The translations under genes were made by a program, and so were the position numbers. Shown here one piece after another: positions 1 to 13,610 of a stretch of 64,000 nt of DNA. The stretch is from Pelomyxa schiedti (taxonomy: Eukaryota; Evosea; Pelobiontida; Pelomyxidae). Within the stretch, counting starts at the first letter, position 1. Each line of letters opens with the position of its first letter. The notes under the pieces are model-generated. The model was not told the DNA's origin and searched no databases. It saw only the letters and a program-made list of their open reading frames with translations. The stretch is from positions 35,810 to 99,809 of the forward strand of contig JAHLWZ010000827.1 of NCBI GenBank assembly GCA_020536535.1, written 5' to 3'.

Positions 1-918
1 CCCTTTTTTGGAGGCATTCTTTCATTTTGGTTGGCATACTAACATATTGTATACCTGCGGTATCTTATATTTGCCTGGCGGGTCATCTGGAGATCTAAGA
101 TTTCTCAAGCAATGATCAGAGTGCAAGTTGATAACCCAGCCTGAGAGGTACACGACAACTCCGAGGAAGAATCTCGGGTCAAATAGCCAAGAAGAAGGGT
201 ATTCAGGCCCACATGTTAGGGTCCTGCAACACATCTTAGCGAAATGAAATTATGGGCAGCCGCTTAGTACCACCCAAGAGTGAATCCAAATGTAGAGGTA
301 ACGCATGCTCCCATAAAGATAATAGATAAAGGCATGGGCTTTCCTGCAAATTCACATGCACATTAACTACCAGAAGAGGATTGAAGAGACAAGCATACAT
401 ACCTCCCCTAATCAAACACGGATAGATAACCACTCTGTTTACATAGTGCAGGCAAAATAGCACCAAGAAGGCAGTGTAAAGAAGTCCTTGCTGTGACCAC
501 GATAAAAACCTATCTGGGTAAATAATGTGCCACCCAAGGAATGAAAGTAAGACTGGGGATTCCATTAGTCTCCATCCCACCTTTACATCCCACAAGTTAG
601 TGAAAGTCACCCCCGAGTTCGGGCTCTTTGTCACCCACGCACCTTTGGGGATACTGAAGCAGATAGGAACAAGAATCTGTTAACTTTGGGCTGCAGGGAA
701 CTGCCTTCACTGGGGGAGCCAACAAATTTGCCGTATGGAGCATGGACGGAGCTCATCAACATGCACTGCATCACAGCAAGGCTGATGAGTGTCATCAAAG
801 GTGGCACAGCCCACAACCACGCTGAGACTGTGAGAATCGCCATGCAGTGTCTGTGCTCCTCGTGTTCCACAAGATTTAAAAAAGAAGAATGGAGGGAAAA
901 AACCAAAAGGTTCATCAT
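1..918 (-). CDS. Steroid 5-alpha-reductase family protein, 3' end outside the window
   Basis: Membrane NADPH-dependent reductase of the SRD5A family, which reduces the delta-4 double bond of 3-oxo-steroids or a related lipid in the ER. Seen: an N-terminal hydrophobic stretch and APYGKF; then WRLMESP; then HYVNRVVIYP, which joins through a short intron to LIRGGKP; then EYPSSWLFDPRF, INLHSDHCLRNLR and GKYKIP. These occur in the family order. Intron 1 is placed at 581-651 (GTGCGT donor, CTAAC branch site), and two more short introns keep the frame. The last visible donor is near 54, so the C-terminal catalytic end (family motif GG-FEYV onward) lies beyond base 1. The start is uncertain: tandem ATGs at 918/915, or the ATG before AILTVSAW about 25 codons later, which gives a leader closer to the usual length. 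The true steroid specificity cannot be read from sequence. Confidence 0.85.
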
Positions 919-1095
919 CGCCTGTGTACCAAAGGTTCAAAGCCAGATGATCGAAGTGTTGTCACTCACGCACTCTGCCAATTGGATACAACCCTTCCGT
1001 ATGGCGGTCTTGCTCCTATGGAGAGATATTTTCCTTTGGTTTCCCTTCTTTCAGAATGAACGCGTTCCCCTCCAATCCAGATCTGTTAGACAAAA
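919..1095. promoter_or_regulatory. Divergent promoter region shared by the SRD5A-like and ERCC6L2-like genes
   Basis: These 177 bases separate two start codons pointing away from each other, so they must carry both 5' UTRs and core promoters (or those lie inside the coding starts). I see no TATA-like box at a convincing position. The assignment rests on gene geometry alone. Confidence 0.35.
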
Positions 1096-4000
1096 ATGAG
1101 CGGTGCCGCGCCCCTCAACATCAACAGGCCACGGTCGACACCCACACCCGGCGTGCAGCAGCGGTCCCAGGACCCTCCGCCTCCCACGCGCGAGTCCCCG
1201 ATTAGGCCGCCATCATCTCGGCGGAACCCCCCGCCCCCGCACTCCCCCGGCGCAGCTGCCCTCGCGGCCCCCCTCACCACCGCCACCGCCACCGCCACCA
1301 CTCCTCCCTCTTCCGCCGCCCGCCGTGGCGCCCACACGCGGTCGCCGTCCCCGCCGTCGTCTTACCTGCCGCGGCCGCCGAGGGACCTGTCCCCGGCCCG
1401 CCGCGGCAGCCTAGGGGGCTCGTGCGCCGACACCGAGAGCGGCAACGACGACTGCTACGATGAGGACGACGAGGCCCGGCTTCCCCTCGACCAACGGACC
1501 AGCGGCCGCCACTACGACTACGACAACGACGACGGCATAGACTGGCTGATGAAGCCCAGTCCGTGTCGTGATATCGCCTACGCCGACCCTGGTGACGACG
1601 ACGGCGGCGGCGGCGAGGACGGCGATGGCGATGGCGACGGGGATGGGGACGAAGAGGCTTTTCTTACTTCTGATGAGGTCACTGTGCCTGGTCGCCGTGG
1701 TGGTGGTGGTACAATGACGAAGAAGACGGAGGGTGGCGCTGGAGGCACCGCCCCGGCGCCGAAGGAGAGAGACGACCCCGTGTACAATGTGCTGATGGCT
1801 CCTGAGGATAGCAGCGAGGAGTCATCCTCTGAAGTCCAAGTGGGGAGTGTGTGGTGCGGCAGTGCGCCGCAGCGCAACTCTTGCTATGCTACCCTTCCGA
1901 ACCAAGAAAGCCCACATAAGCAAAGCCATCCTTTGAGAGAGCAAACATTGGAGACTGCAACTGACCAAACTCAGAAGGACACAGCCAAGTTAGAGCCACA
2001 AATGTCTCAAAGCCCTCCTGAAAAAAAACCGCCAAGTGCCGTGGGGGAACAATACATTCACAAGGACTTTTCGGCACAGAAAGACATTGATAAAGACGAC
2101 GTAAAGCACTCTTTGTCTTCAGTACAGCCACCACTTCCAAAAAAGCCCAGAATCTCAACCAGCTGCACACCCAAATGTGGTTCTGTAACTAGTCATCCTC
2201 AACCTCAACGTTCTCCTATCAATCCTGAAGAGGGCAAAAAGCCGTGCCAGAAAAGCTTGCTCTTGGCTGAAGATAAGATTCAGTGGTTTTGTAGACAATT
2301 CAAATGTGACAGACCCGGTTTCCTTAAAATATTGACGACATGCAACTCCTCAGAAGAAGTACTTCAAAAATTACAACGACGTGGCCCTGGCAATGTGGGC
2401 ACATCTTCAAAACCCCCTGAGCCCCCCCCAGTGGAGAAACAAGACTCAGATGGAATGGATAAGGTCGCACAACCAGAAGTACACAAAACTGAATTGAAGG
2501 AGTCTACCACAGAGGCCCCAGGTATCAGCGACCTCGACCCATCCACAGAGGCCACCAGTCCCAGTACCATGGAGCCACCCTTAAAAGTCTACTGTGATAG
2601 TGTCAGCAATTGTGTTCCAGATGACTTCGCTGATGTTTGTGCAAGTAGCAGTGATGATGGAGATGCTGTACCCAGTAACGATGTTATTACTTTAAGTGAT
2701 GACTCAGATTGTGCTGATAACACACACAATAAGACTTCCATACATACCGTCTCTTCTATCCCTCCAATAGTGAAACTTCACACAATTCCAGGTTAATCCT
2801 TTCTTTTGTATCTCCTACTGATATGTAAAAGCAGCAAAGCCACCTACCTCCACTGCCTCAAGAAATGTCACTGAAGAGGTACTTACAAACGAACATTATT
2901 CTTAACCAATAACTGCAGGAAAGGCATAAGATGTGCGCAACATCTAAAGAGCCTCTTATCCTCAGTGAATTGGGAGAGCCAATTATAAAAGTCCCTGATA
3001 CACTCGCTTTCCAACTTATGAATTACCAGAGGGATGGAGTCAGATTCTTGTGAGTTACTGTTCTCTATCTCCCTTGCTTAAATATTGCACAGATACTCAC
3101 TTTATACCAAAAATATTGGTGGCATCCTTGCAGATGGTAAGGGAGTTTTATGAATATTAAAGGATGACACATAATAGATATGGGTCTCGGCAAAACTATC
3201 CAAACTATAGCTTTTATTTCATCCTTAGCCAGTGAGCAATCTAGTGCTTTCCTCTTGGTGGTTCCAGCATCTATGCTTGAAAACTGGAGTCAAGAATTTA
3301 AAAAGGTACCAATCCATGCAACTGCACCTCTAATCGATTAGTGGGCCAAGATTAATCCTTCTATTTTACACGGAAAAGATAAGCAATGTTGTAGTTAAAG
3401 TTCTTTACAATTTCCTTACTTTTTATGAAGCACTTCTTAACACTGCGAAGAGAGGGCGAGTGAAAGTACTACTTGCCAGTTACGAGACATTCAAGTCAGT
3501 CACACTCTTCCTTTACCCCCCTCCCTTAGTAGGTTTTTTCTAGATTAAACCTTGATGAACTCAACACTATCAATTGGAATTGTATCATATTCGATGAAGT
3601 ACACAAGGTAATAACTCTGACCCATACCATGGATTTTCTCATCTCTCCAAGATTAAAAATAAGGATACTACTTTGACTAAAGTATGCAAAAGCATTGCTT
3701 CCCCAAGGAGATATGGTTCTTCTCCTCCACTTTGTTTGCCTCATCTCATTTCCTCCAAAAGGTCTTACTGGCACGGTAATGCAGAACAGTTTTGAAGAGT
3801 TGTGGACTTTGATTGACTTCACAAATCCAGGTTTTTCCTTTGTTTCTCTTTTTAATGTTATCTCATGGAATTAGGCTACTTAGGCAGTCTCGACGAATTC
3901 AGAAGGAACTTCGTGGCACCAATCAAAACTGGCCAACGCCGCAATGCTACACCTTATGAAGTCAATAGAGCCAGAATGTGCTCAAAAGAACTTGGGGCCA

Positions 4001-6946
4001 GGCTTCACAAGATTATTTTACGGCGGGACAAGTCTATTATTCAAGAAAAGGTATTATTCAATCAGTTTTGGATTTGTTGAACATTCCTATTAAGTTACCG
4101 GGGAAAGAAGATAATGTTGGTGTGTACCATCTTCCCGCTTCGAGAAAAAAAAACTAAGTAAAAAACACTTTTAGTCTTTTGCAAACTGACTGAGGTTCAA
4201 ACCAGGTTACCTCCAAAACCTCTCTCCATTCTAACACCCTGAAGATGTTACCGAAGGGCCCTCGAGTCACCTGTCCTAGATAGAATCCGCCGCCATGTTG
4301 TAAAATGCCACTGTGGGTGTGCAGTGCTGCTCTCTGTGTGACGTGACGTCATATGCCACAGATCCAACAAACCTGCCAACTCTTGTCCATGCCAAGGTCT
4401 GCGAGACTCCCTTGCCCCACAAGAGAATGATTGGAAAACTGAAGGTTCATTTTTCTTTTACTTTGCATCATATCATGGGGAAAACACATTGTAGTTCTCA
4501 GGGCCATTACCCTCCTCCAGAAAACAGCCAGTCGTAAGTTCACCTCCTTTCCTGTTGGCCGCCAAAGGCGTTCAAACACTTCTTCCTCAGATCCTTCTCT
4601 CCTCTATGCCAAAGCAGGCCAGGCAGAGGAAAAGCAAATACGGGACAAAGAATTTCAGAAAGTTGCTTTTGGGACTGATGCCGAGTTCATTAATAAATGC
4701 CATGAATGTGCCGATTTTGCCCTAATTTGTGGAAAACTGAGAGTTCTTCAGTGCCTGCTACGCAAGTGGAAAGAAGCTAGGACAAAAGCAGGCAACTTCA
4801 CTAAATTCGTTTGTTAACCCTCAGCAGGTTATACTATTTTCGCACTCCACCAGAATGCTCGACATATTGGGTGAGGTTTTTTCCCCTTTCATCTCTTCTA
4901 AGTGGTTTTTAGAGCGTTTCTTGAAAAAGTGAGCCACGTTTATGTGAAGCATTTTGACCCACTTGCAGAGAAGTTGTTACTTATAGTAGACTTGACGGCA
5001 AAACACCTGTTGGTTCACGGCAAAGAATTGTAGACGGCTTTGAAAACGACTCACATAAACTGGTAACTTGGGTATAGTTTTTAGTCTAGTGACCCGAATC
5101 ATGTAGGTATTTCTGGCCAGTATCAAAGTTGGTGGTTTGGGACTTAATATAACAGGTACCCCTGTTTGATTTCGTTTCCCTCACTCACATCTCTTGTCAG
5201 CTGCGAATGTCGTGGTTATTTTTGAACCCGACTGGTAAAATTGCTTTTTGGGATGGAAAAATAACCAACTTACTGTAATTAAATATTCCTCAAGGAACCC
5301 CTCAGTCGATCTCCAAGCCCAAGATCGGTATTTTAAACTTCCGCTTCAGTGTTATGTGTTACACATTAATTCTCTTCAGCGCATATCGGATTGGCCAGGA
5401 CAAATTTACTTCAATATACAGACTAGTAAGTGCAGGTAGGAACGATAACTATTGGCTTTCAAGTACTCAGGAGAAACCAGGAACTATAGAAGAGAAAATA
5501 TACCAGCGGCAAATTTATAAACAACAATTGGCAGGAATTGCTGGTGTGTTGCATACAACTACTTTTTTTTTCTCACTCCCCTTGAAGTTGAAGGTAATCA
5601 CCTCCTGTGGGCTATTCCTTTAATCTTCCTAAGGTCAATCAGCCCCCCGCTATTTTGACGGAGTTGCAGGGGTTAAAGGCCAAGAGGGAGAATTATTTGG
5701 CCTTGCCAACCTCTTTGTATTTAATACAGAAGAAGGGGAGGAAAATTCCCTTACCAAGGCAATTCTTAAAGGAAAAAGCAAAGAGCTTGATTTTCATATT
5801 ACCCCCCATACTGAAGTAGGTGTTAAACGACGGAAATCTATGGACAGCCTCTTTTCTGACATGTATATCTTACACAACATTTAGTGAAATTACTAACGCA
5901 GATGAAGTGAGGCTGCCAAAGACAATAATGGCGTGTCCGTACCTGACACAAAGCCTGTGCCCAAGTCTGTGACAGTCTGCTCAAAACCCCTAGACCAAGA
6001 GGGATTACGAGCAGCAGGAGTTATCTTTAGCAGCAACCACTCAGAACTGGTTGGTGGCGAAAAGAACAGCACCCAAAGCTCCACCCCAATTGACTCCTCT
6101 CCAAATCCACCAACATCAACCACCACGACCACCACCACCACGAGCTCAACCACTCCCACAACAACGCCAACCTCGCTGCTATCACCCCAACCCCTGCGCC
6201 ACTCCCCGTTCTCCCCATTGCCGCTTTCAGCCAACAGCAACAACAACAACAACAACAACAAGCCACATTCACCAAGAGCAGCAGCAGCAGCAGCCCCACC
6301 AGGGCCGCCGCCGCCTATCGTCCGACAATCGCTCTCACCAACGTCGCCGGTCAAGCACAGGATCCCCGGCCCCGCCGGCGACTTGTACCAGCCCCGCGGC
6401 GGCGGCACGGGCACGAGCAGGCCCTCTGTCGGCCGGTTCTCCGCCGCGGACGACTACGACTACGACGACGACGAGATCATCGAGGACGACTGGTCATCAT
6501 CCACATCCACGACGGCCCGCGGCCGCCTCGCCCCGCCGCCTCGGCGCTCCTCAGTCAGGGGGGGCTCGTCGTCCGCCTCGGCCGCGGCGTCGTCCTCCCT
6601 GTCACACAACCTGCTCCCACCACCAAAAAGCAAGCTCTCACTGCACCTTGGCTCACAGCAGCAGAAATCCGCCCCCCTCCTTTCCTTTTTTGCATCATCA
6701 TCAACAACAACATCGTCGTCATCGCGCAGCCGGCACACAATCCAGCGCCGCACTTGCGCATCAACATCAGCAGCACATACAACTCGGCATGACGATATCG
6801 AAGAAATCGAAGACGCCTCAGACGATCCTGACGACGAACCCTGCCGGCTCTTGGGCAAAAGGCCACACACTTCCCCTGCCAAGCCACACTCGCCCCCCTC
6901 GGCACTCACAATGACCCACTCCCCGTCAAAACCAAAAAAGCACTAG
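1096..6946 (+). CDS. ERCC6L2: ERCC6L2-type SNF2 family DNA-dependent ATPase
   Basis: Swi2/Snf2 ATPase of the Rad26-like ERCC6L2 branch, a nuclear factor in DNA repair and double-strand-break end joining. The first exon (1096 to about 2790) encodes some 560 residues of acidic, Pro/Ser-rich sequence with no recognised domain. The ATPase core follows over many short introns: GEPIIKVPDT, the Walker A region GGILADD plus MGLGKT (split by an intron near 3138), DEVH at 3593-3604, LTGT near 3765, RLDGKTP near 4990, GGLGLN near 5140 and YRIGQ near 5385. After it come EEKIYQRQIYKQQL and RYFDGVAG...GELFGLANLF (about 5640-5720). The YF-G-V-G-GELFG--NLF block is diagnostic of ERCC6L2 rather than CSB/ERCC6. 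The last exon (from about 5900) begins with AGVIFSSNHSELVGG, which resembles the conserved ERCC6L2 tail, and ends in poly-Thr, poly-Asn and poly-Ser tracts. DEVH replaces the more usual DEAH. ATG 1096 opens the long ORF. Confidence 0.88.
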
Positions 6947-7041
6947 TGCAATGCCACTCCACTCATTGCCCAATGTGAGATCAGCCGGTTTCCGTGAACA
7001 AAGCCAGCACTAAAAACAAACTTTTTTCCCCCCCCCCTTTA

Positions 7042-8875
7042 ATGCGCACGTACCAGCACACGTCTTTGTTCCCCGACTACGACGACGAAGACGACGGCGA
7101 CGGTGACGCGTCGTCCCCTATTGCTCGCAACAACGCCGCAAGTGGCAGCAATTACTTTCACATCCCATCATCGTCGCCATCCCCACTCACTCTACCAAGA
7201 ACAACGACTACCACCACCACGACATCAACAGGTAGTAGCAGGGGGGCAGCGGCGTCGATGGCTATCTCTGGCACCAACAGTCCCATAATTGAGAGCAGGA
7301 GCCCCACCGGCTGCGGTGATGGCGGTGGTGGTGGCGACGGCGAAGGCGCCTCTGAGTGTTTGATGGCGTTGGCGACTCCAGGGGTGTTGACGGACCCTGA
7401 GAAATACATCGCGGTGGCGGCGGAAACCATCGTAGCCGGCATCGTGAAGCCCGGCGTTGGTACTGACCAACTCATGCACGACGTGATCGCGTTCGCCTCT
7501 GCTCATGAGGTATTATGGGTGGTTTTGCTCTTTTATTGTTGCTACTATGCTGTTATTTATGGGCATTTTATTTTTATTTTATTTTTCTCCACGTCGTTCT
7601 TGGTAACTCACAGCCTGTGAAAGAAAGAATGGACAGAGGCACTGGGAAAGAGAGCTCCACGAGTGCTACAGTCAATGGCTTCTATGATGGAAGCCACAAG
7701 CTCTTCAGAAGAGTCACAGTCACTTTGTGCAAACGTGTTATGCTCAATGTGCTGCCTATCTTTGAAGGTTTTTCTCGAAACTCATTGTCCACGAGCAAAC
7801 ATCCTCGTAGATACGAGATGCTTTACCTGACTCACCTGCTCTTCCTGCTCTCTTAAAGTCGACTGAAAATGCCATGAATTCTCCAAGCCTAGTTGGTTTC
7901 ACAATGGTTGTACTTGCTCGGTTGAGTACAAACGATTTCACACGCCCAGTTTTATTTACAAAAGACTGGGCTATTGTTGGAACTGTTTTGAGGGCAATGT
8001 CATTGCACTCAAACACAAAGGACATACAATCAGCTGGATGCCAAATCATTGGAAACATTTCATATGTTGCCGTTAAAAGAACAGCACAGGACATGTCAAG
8101 CAAAACTCCGAACTTCCTCAACTCTGGCCCATTGGACATGGTGATAAAAGCAATCCAGCTGCTAATTGCAGCTCTCTGTACTCACAAATCCGACAACGAC
8201 GTTCAGTATCGCGGCTCCAGTGCCTTGGTCAATGTAACATACCACCCGGAATGGTGCTGGTTTGCTCACAGGCTAGGTGCCCAGAACGCCCTATACGGCG
8301 CACTCTCCAGCTGCTCAGCGAATCCCGTGGTTGTGTCACGCGCACTTTCAGCATTGGTGAATATTGCCATCGATGGCCGGACAACAACCAGGCCGATAAC
8401 GGCCCAGATACCAACAACGGGCGCCTCCCACGCGTCCGTCGAATCAACGGCAACTGCAACAGCAGCCGCTTTGGTAGCCAAAACCCCGCCGCCGCCGGTC
8501 GACACCTGTGCGGCTTTCACGGCGGTGATTGCGGCCCTAAAGCAGCACATGGACAGCGCCAACATCATTACGCAGGGAACGCGGCTGATCCGGCTCACTG
8601 CACTACAGGACCCCAGCCACCTCCGCATACTCCAGAAGGTGGGGGCCGTGGATTGTATGATAGAACTGATAAACAGCCCGATATGTGATGATTCCAAGGT
8701 GAGGGTGTATGTGGACCGGGCATTGGAATCCCTGCAGGACCCGGTGAGCAGCACAGGCTGGTTCACCTACATTGTGGCAAAAATCATTGGTGGGGCTGAT
8801 TTGAGCGGCATTGGCGTTGGCGTTGGGCCGGCTGTCGAGGACTTGGAGTTGAACTCTTTCGCTGTAATAAACTAG
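7042..8875 (+). CDS. Armadillo-like repeat protein, function unknown
   Basis: Predicted soluble scaffold protein. The first exon encodes a Thr/Ser/Asp/Gly-rich leader, then a helix (ALATPGVLTDPEKYIAVAAE). Intron 1 runs from the GTATTA donor at 7510 to an acceptor ending at 7619. Intron 2 is about 7769-7857. Together they give a continuous frame: KEWTEALGKRAPRVLQSMAS, then a second exon with GCQIIGNIS, GSSALVNVTY and RALSALVNIAI. These are spaced and shaped like armadillo helices and keep their Gly/Asn-Ile/Leu positions. A Thr/Ala-rich insert (about 8390-8500) breaks the repeat array. The start is the first ATG in frame. The more upstream in-frame GTG at 6994 is not a plausible eukaryotic start. 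No ortholog recognised. The gene begins about 95 bp after the ERCC6L2 stop, in the same direction. Confidence 0.7.
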
Positions 8876-8995
8876 GTTTTAGAGAATTTCGAGCATTTTC
8901 TATTTTTCTTTTTAATTGTTGGTGTGGCTTTGATGCGTATCTACTACACGAACATATCACAGAAAACCAAACACAAGAAAGGGGAAAAAAAAAAA

Positions 8996-11900
8996 ATGAG
9001 TGGAGGAGATCCGAGACCCGCATCGCTTATCACCGAATGGGTGACGGAGATCCAGACGTGCACCGGCGATCCTGTTTTTGCGATGAAGAAGCTGGTTGTT
9101 GCGTATGCCGCGGACATAGACGCGAGAAAGAAGGCGAGAGCGACCAAAAAGAACGCGTGTGCAAACGCTGGAGGCGATAAAGAAGATCCTGAGCCTAATC
9201 TCTACTCGAAAGCATTTGATTTTTTGCGGCAGCTTTGCCCCGAGAGGTTATTTACAGCGCTGTTTTCTGTTTTGGAAGATACCAGCCTTGGGGTTAACGT
9301 TTGTGCCAACAGTAGGCACCGTGCTTCCTTGTAACATCGCACTCTAGGTTAGAAGAGTTGCGGGCAATGAACTTGCTACTGCCATAGCAGATGAAGAGTT
9401 TCCGTGCTGGGAGGCCATTAGCCGGACTACTCAAGAGCAACTCAAGGTGACTAAATCCTTGGAAAGCCAATGTTTTTTACAGGAGAAAAAAAAAGCCCAG
9501 GTTGCTCCACCTCATCAAGTCAGAAAGGTCTCTCAAAGTCCTTGACCTCCTATGTGAAATGTCTGCTGCTCTGGCTGTTAAAGCTACCCCACCAATTCAA
9601 GGGCTATTGCAGCTGGTCCTGCACTTGACAAAATCTGCAGTCAGTTCCATCAATCATTTATTTTTTTTACCAAAGTGAGCTCAGGATCAAAACCACCGTT
9701 ATGCTGCCTTCACAATGCTGTCCTGCCTAAGCCTGGCAATGGATGATACTATTGCTCAGCCTTTTCTTGGTCAACTTGTCCCATGGTTTCATCTGGGAAT
9801 GAAAGATAAAAGCCCATTGGTTTCCTCTAAAAAAACCCCAACAGTATTTTACATCTTTAGGTCCAAACTGAAGCTGCTTGTTGCATATGCTTTTTTGCAG
9901 AATTGTTTTCTGGAAATCACAAGTACTTCCCACAATTGCAGAGCTTCTACCCAATTATCATGGAGGTGCATTGCTGTTCATTTTTTTAGATGATCTGACT
10001 TCAAGATAGTTTTTGACCACATCAGTTTGGCAGAAACAAGAAAAATATGCACTGAAGGTTCTGAAGCAGTTCAATTCAATGTTACCTAGTGTTCCAAACT
10101 TTTTCACTCCAAATTTAAATGATTTTGTTTCTTCACTACTGCTTGTTGCCTCTTCTCCCATTCAAGATGGCAAGTAAAGTTCTCTGGCTTAGTTGCCTTG
10201 TTCACGTTCAATTCAAAAGATGTACGATTTGAGTCTATTGAAGTCCTAGTTTCATTGGCTGAGACTGTGCCAAACATAAAACGGTATCATTGCACATGCC
10301 ATATTATCACTCAAGTTCACAGCCGTTATCCTACTTTTGTGTCAACGTTTATCCCTTTCCTTTTGGAGCAAGTCAGTGCAATTAAGGAGGAAGAAAATTG
10401 GGACACGACTTTCTCTAGAGATCCAGAGTCCAACCCAACAGTGGCTTTAGCTGAACAGTCACTAGACAGGATGGCTCTTGCATTGGGTTTCTCTGCTCTT
10501 ATTCTACTTTATCTTACAGACAATTCTTTCCAGGAGGGCGAACTGTAGCCCCTGTAGTTTTATCTGTTGTTCAACCCATGCTAGCAAATAAAGGAGACTG
10601 GAAGCAAAGAGTTGGAGGACTTATTTCTCTTGCCGTTTGTGCTGAAGGGTGCCGAAAAGCCTTTTCTGCACGCATGGGTGAAGTAATAAGGTACTTTTTC
10701 CCAACTACGTTTGGAAATTCAATATTTCAGGCCTGTAATCGAGGGATTCAGTGATGAGCACCCACAAGTACGCTGGGCTGCCTGCCATTGCATTGGATGC
10801 TTTGCTAGCGATATCGTGTGTATTGCGTTCAGTAACTTACTTATGACACTTTGGGAAAGCCTAGATTCAATGTAGACTTCATGCACGATGTTATGCCACC
10901 TCTGATGAGGTGCACTAATGATACTTCTTTACGGTTATCCACAAGAAATGTATCAGATAGTTCTCTACTAACAAACTGACCAGTGTCAAAGTAAATTGCC
11001 TAAATTCATTGGCCGAATTCATTAGAGATAGTCCTTATGAAATATTTCTGCCATACCTCCCTGGTCTCCTGCAACAGCTCCTTTTATTTCTAGGACATCA
11101 GTGGGTCAACTCTAGAAAATATGTACAAAAACCTAAGAAATTTAAGGCACGCGGTAGTGGTAGATGCTTCCTTAGTTCTCTTATCAGAGGTTGTAAGAAC
11201 ATGTGAAACCCGCTTTGTTGAGGTAAGTTTGAGTTGCCAGTTGTATCTCAGAACTCATCCTTGTAGTTTTATGATCAATTTTTACCAGTTTTGAAAAGGT
11301 ATTTGTTTTTTCCTCTTTGGTTCTCATTATTTGCAGTTTACTGAAGTCTGTAAGTGGTTGTCCTGAAAAAAGTCACATACGGTATACTGCTATAGAATGC
11401 ATCAGTTTGATTGGTATTTATGGCACTTTCCAGTTGTAGAGATCTCATATTGGCTTTCCTTTAGCTATTGCTGTTGGAAAAGAAAAATTTCGCAGTGATG
11501 TACCAGAAATTATCCCTGAATTACTCCACCTTTTTGGGGTACGGCTATTGCTAGTTCTAATTTCTCAATTTCCACTAGGATATGGATGTCACTGCAGACC
11601 ACGAGAAGGCATCCTATCTCCACACAGCATTATGCAGGCTTGCTGAGTGTTTGTCTAGGGATTTCGTGCCATTTATGAACATAGTAATGCCACCCCTGCT
11701 TAAAACAGCCTCTCAATCAATTGATCTGGAAAATGCTACTGCAATAGGTAAACATTTGAAACGTTGAGTATGCAAATAGATGTTGCCTTTAGGAGATGAT
11801 TTCCAAGAAAGAGTTGATGCTAAAGCAGAAGCCCTCCAATTACTCGCCATTTATGCTTCTGATTTGAAAGAAGACTTCTTTCCGTACATAGAGCAGGTTA

Positions 11901-13500
11901 TGCCGTTAGTGGAGGATTCTATTGGGCATCCCTGGAGTATTGGTGGGCCTGTGGTAGAAATTAATTAAACTCTAAGGACTTATTGTAATTGCATGTAGAA
12001 ATACGAAAAGCTGCTGCCCTACTAGTCCCTGCTCTCATACACTGCCTAAAATTCCAACCCCAAAGTGATGATTCCGCCCCCCGTCCTCCCCCTGATCAAA
12101 GCCCGGCATCGCCAACTGGTGTAGCTTCTCCTAGATTCCGTATTTGGAATACTCTCTTCCGATGTCTTATCAACACAACCGAGAATGAAAGCGAAATCGA
12201 AGTTTTGAATGAGCAAACTAGTGCTCTGTCGGAAGTATGATGGATTAACCCTTTGGCGATTTACATTATTCAGTCAATGTCTGCAGTTGATAGTCAGCTT
12301 TTTACTACTCAACATGCCGAGATGGTTGTGTCTTTGGGTATTAGTCTTCTTTCCTCTTGGCAGAGAACCAATGATCGGAAACAAGGTCTATTCTCTTCTG
12401 TTGTTGGACACTTTTTTTACAGACAGTAGCTGAGAGGACTGTCCCTGGTCTCACAGCAGAGGAACTTGCCGAGATTATTGAAAATGATGATGATGAAGAA
12501 ATCTACGATGCTATGTCATCGGTAGGAATGGACTATGTGGCAAATACGTCTTTCTAATATTCATGAAAAAGGTTGTAGACCTCCTGAGGAAGGCTGGCCT
12601 ACTTCAAAAGGAGTACTATTTAGAACATTTTAGGTCAAGAATACACGACACAGCCATGTTATTACTGGTATCTACCCCTCACTTTATTATCTGAAATTAA
12701 TTGAAACAGGACCCAGCTCGTCCAGAGCGTGAGAAGTGTGTTTCTATCTGCCTTTATGATGACCTCGTTGACCTGTCATGGTAGCAGAGATGCTAATACC
12801 GCCATCCATCCTAATTCATGTCTTTCAAGGGAATGTGCAAGTGAGATGTTCGGCCAATTCATTGAGCCATTGCTTACATATGCGAGAGCAGAAGACTCGC
12901 TGCTGCGACAGTCGGCAGCATATGGCCTGGGTAAATTTACCGACTCTTTACACGAAGTTAACGGAGGCATAGGTACCATTGCACAAAAAGCTGGGGATGC
13001 TTTTGCTCCTCATGCAATGCCGGCAGTCCTTGCTCTCAGTGGTTCTGTTAAGGAGCCAAAGGCAAGAAGCAAGGAATATATCTTTGCCACTGAAAACGCC
13101 ATTTCTTCTATTCTTAAAATATGCATATCACAAAGTAGTACCACTTTTCTTTAAACCCACCCCTAACAAGATCGATTTCAGGCAAGCATGTTCCTGCGGA
13201 ACAAATACTCCCAGTGTGGTTGTACACTCTTCCTCTTCTGAGAGATGAGGAAGAAGGTCATTATGTTTATTCCACTCTTTGCACTTTACTTGAGAGGTAT
13301 CTCAATACGTTGGACTCGTGTAACTATGTGCAGTTCTTGCCCGTTTCTACTTGGACCTAACTTTGAACACCTGGAACACATTGTGAAAGTATTTGCTGCG
13401 GTAGCCAATACAGACTTGGTGACTCCTGAAACAAACATGCGGATGGCGGCAATTCTCCAAAGATATTTGACTCAGGACCCTTCCTCCACACCGCAAACAC

Positions 13501-13552
<52 letters not shown>

Positions 13553-13572
13553 GCCAACGCCAACGCCAACGC

Positions 13573-13610
<38 letters not shown>

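Noticed and set aside
6051-6914. 287-residue His/Thr/Arg-rich frame overlapping the ERCC6L2 tail
   Set aside because: Out-of-frame shadow of repetitive coding sequence; the other frame carries the conserved AGVIFSSN block.
6994-7041. GTG as start of the armadillo gene
   Set aside because: Eukaryotic initiation at GTG is unlikely and ATG 7042 is available in frame.
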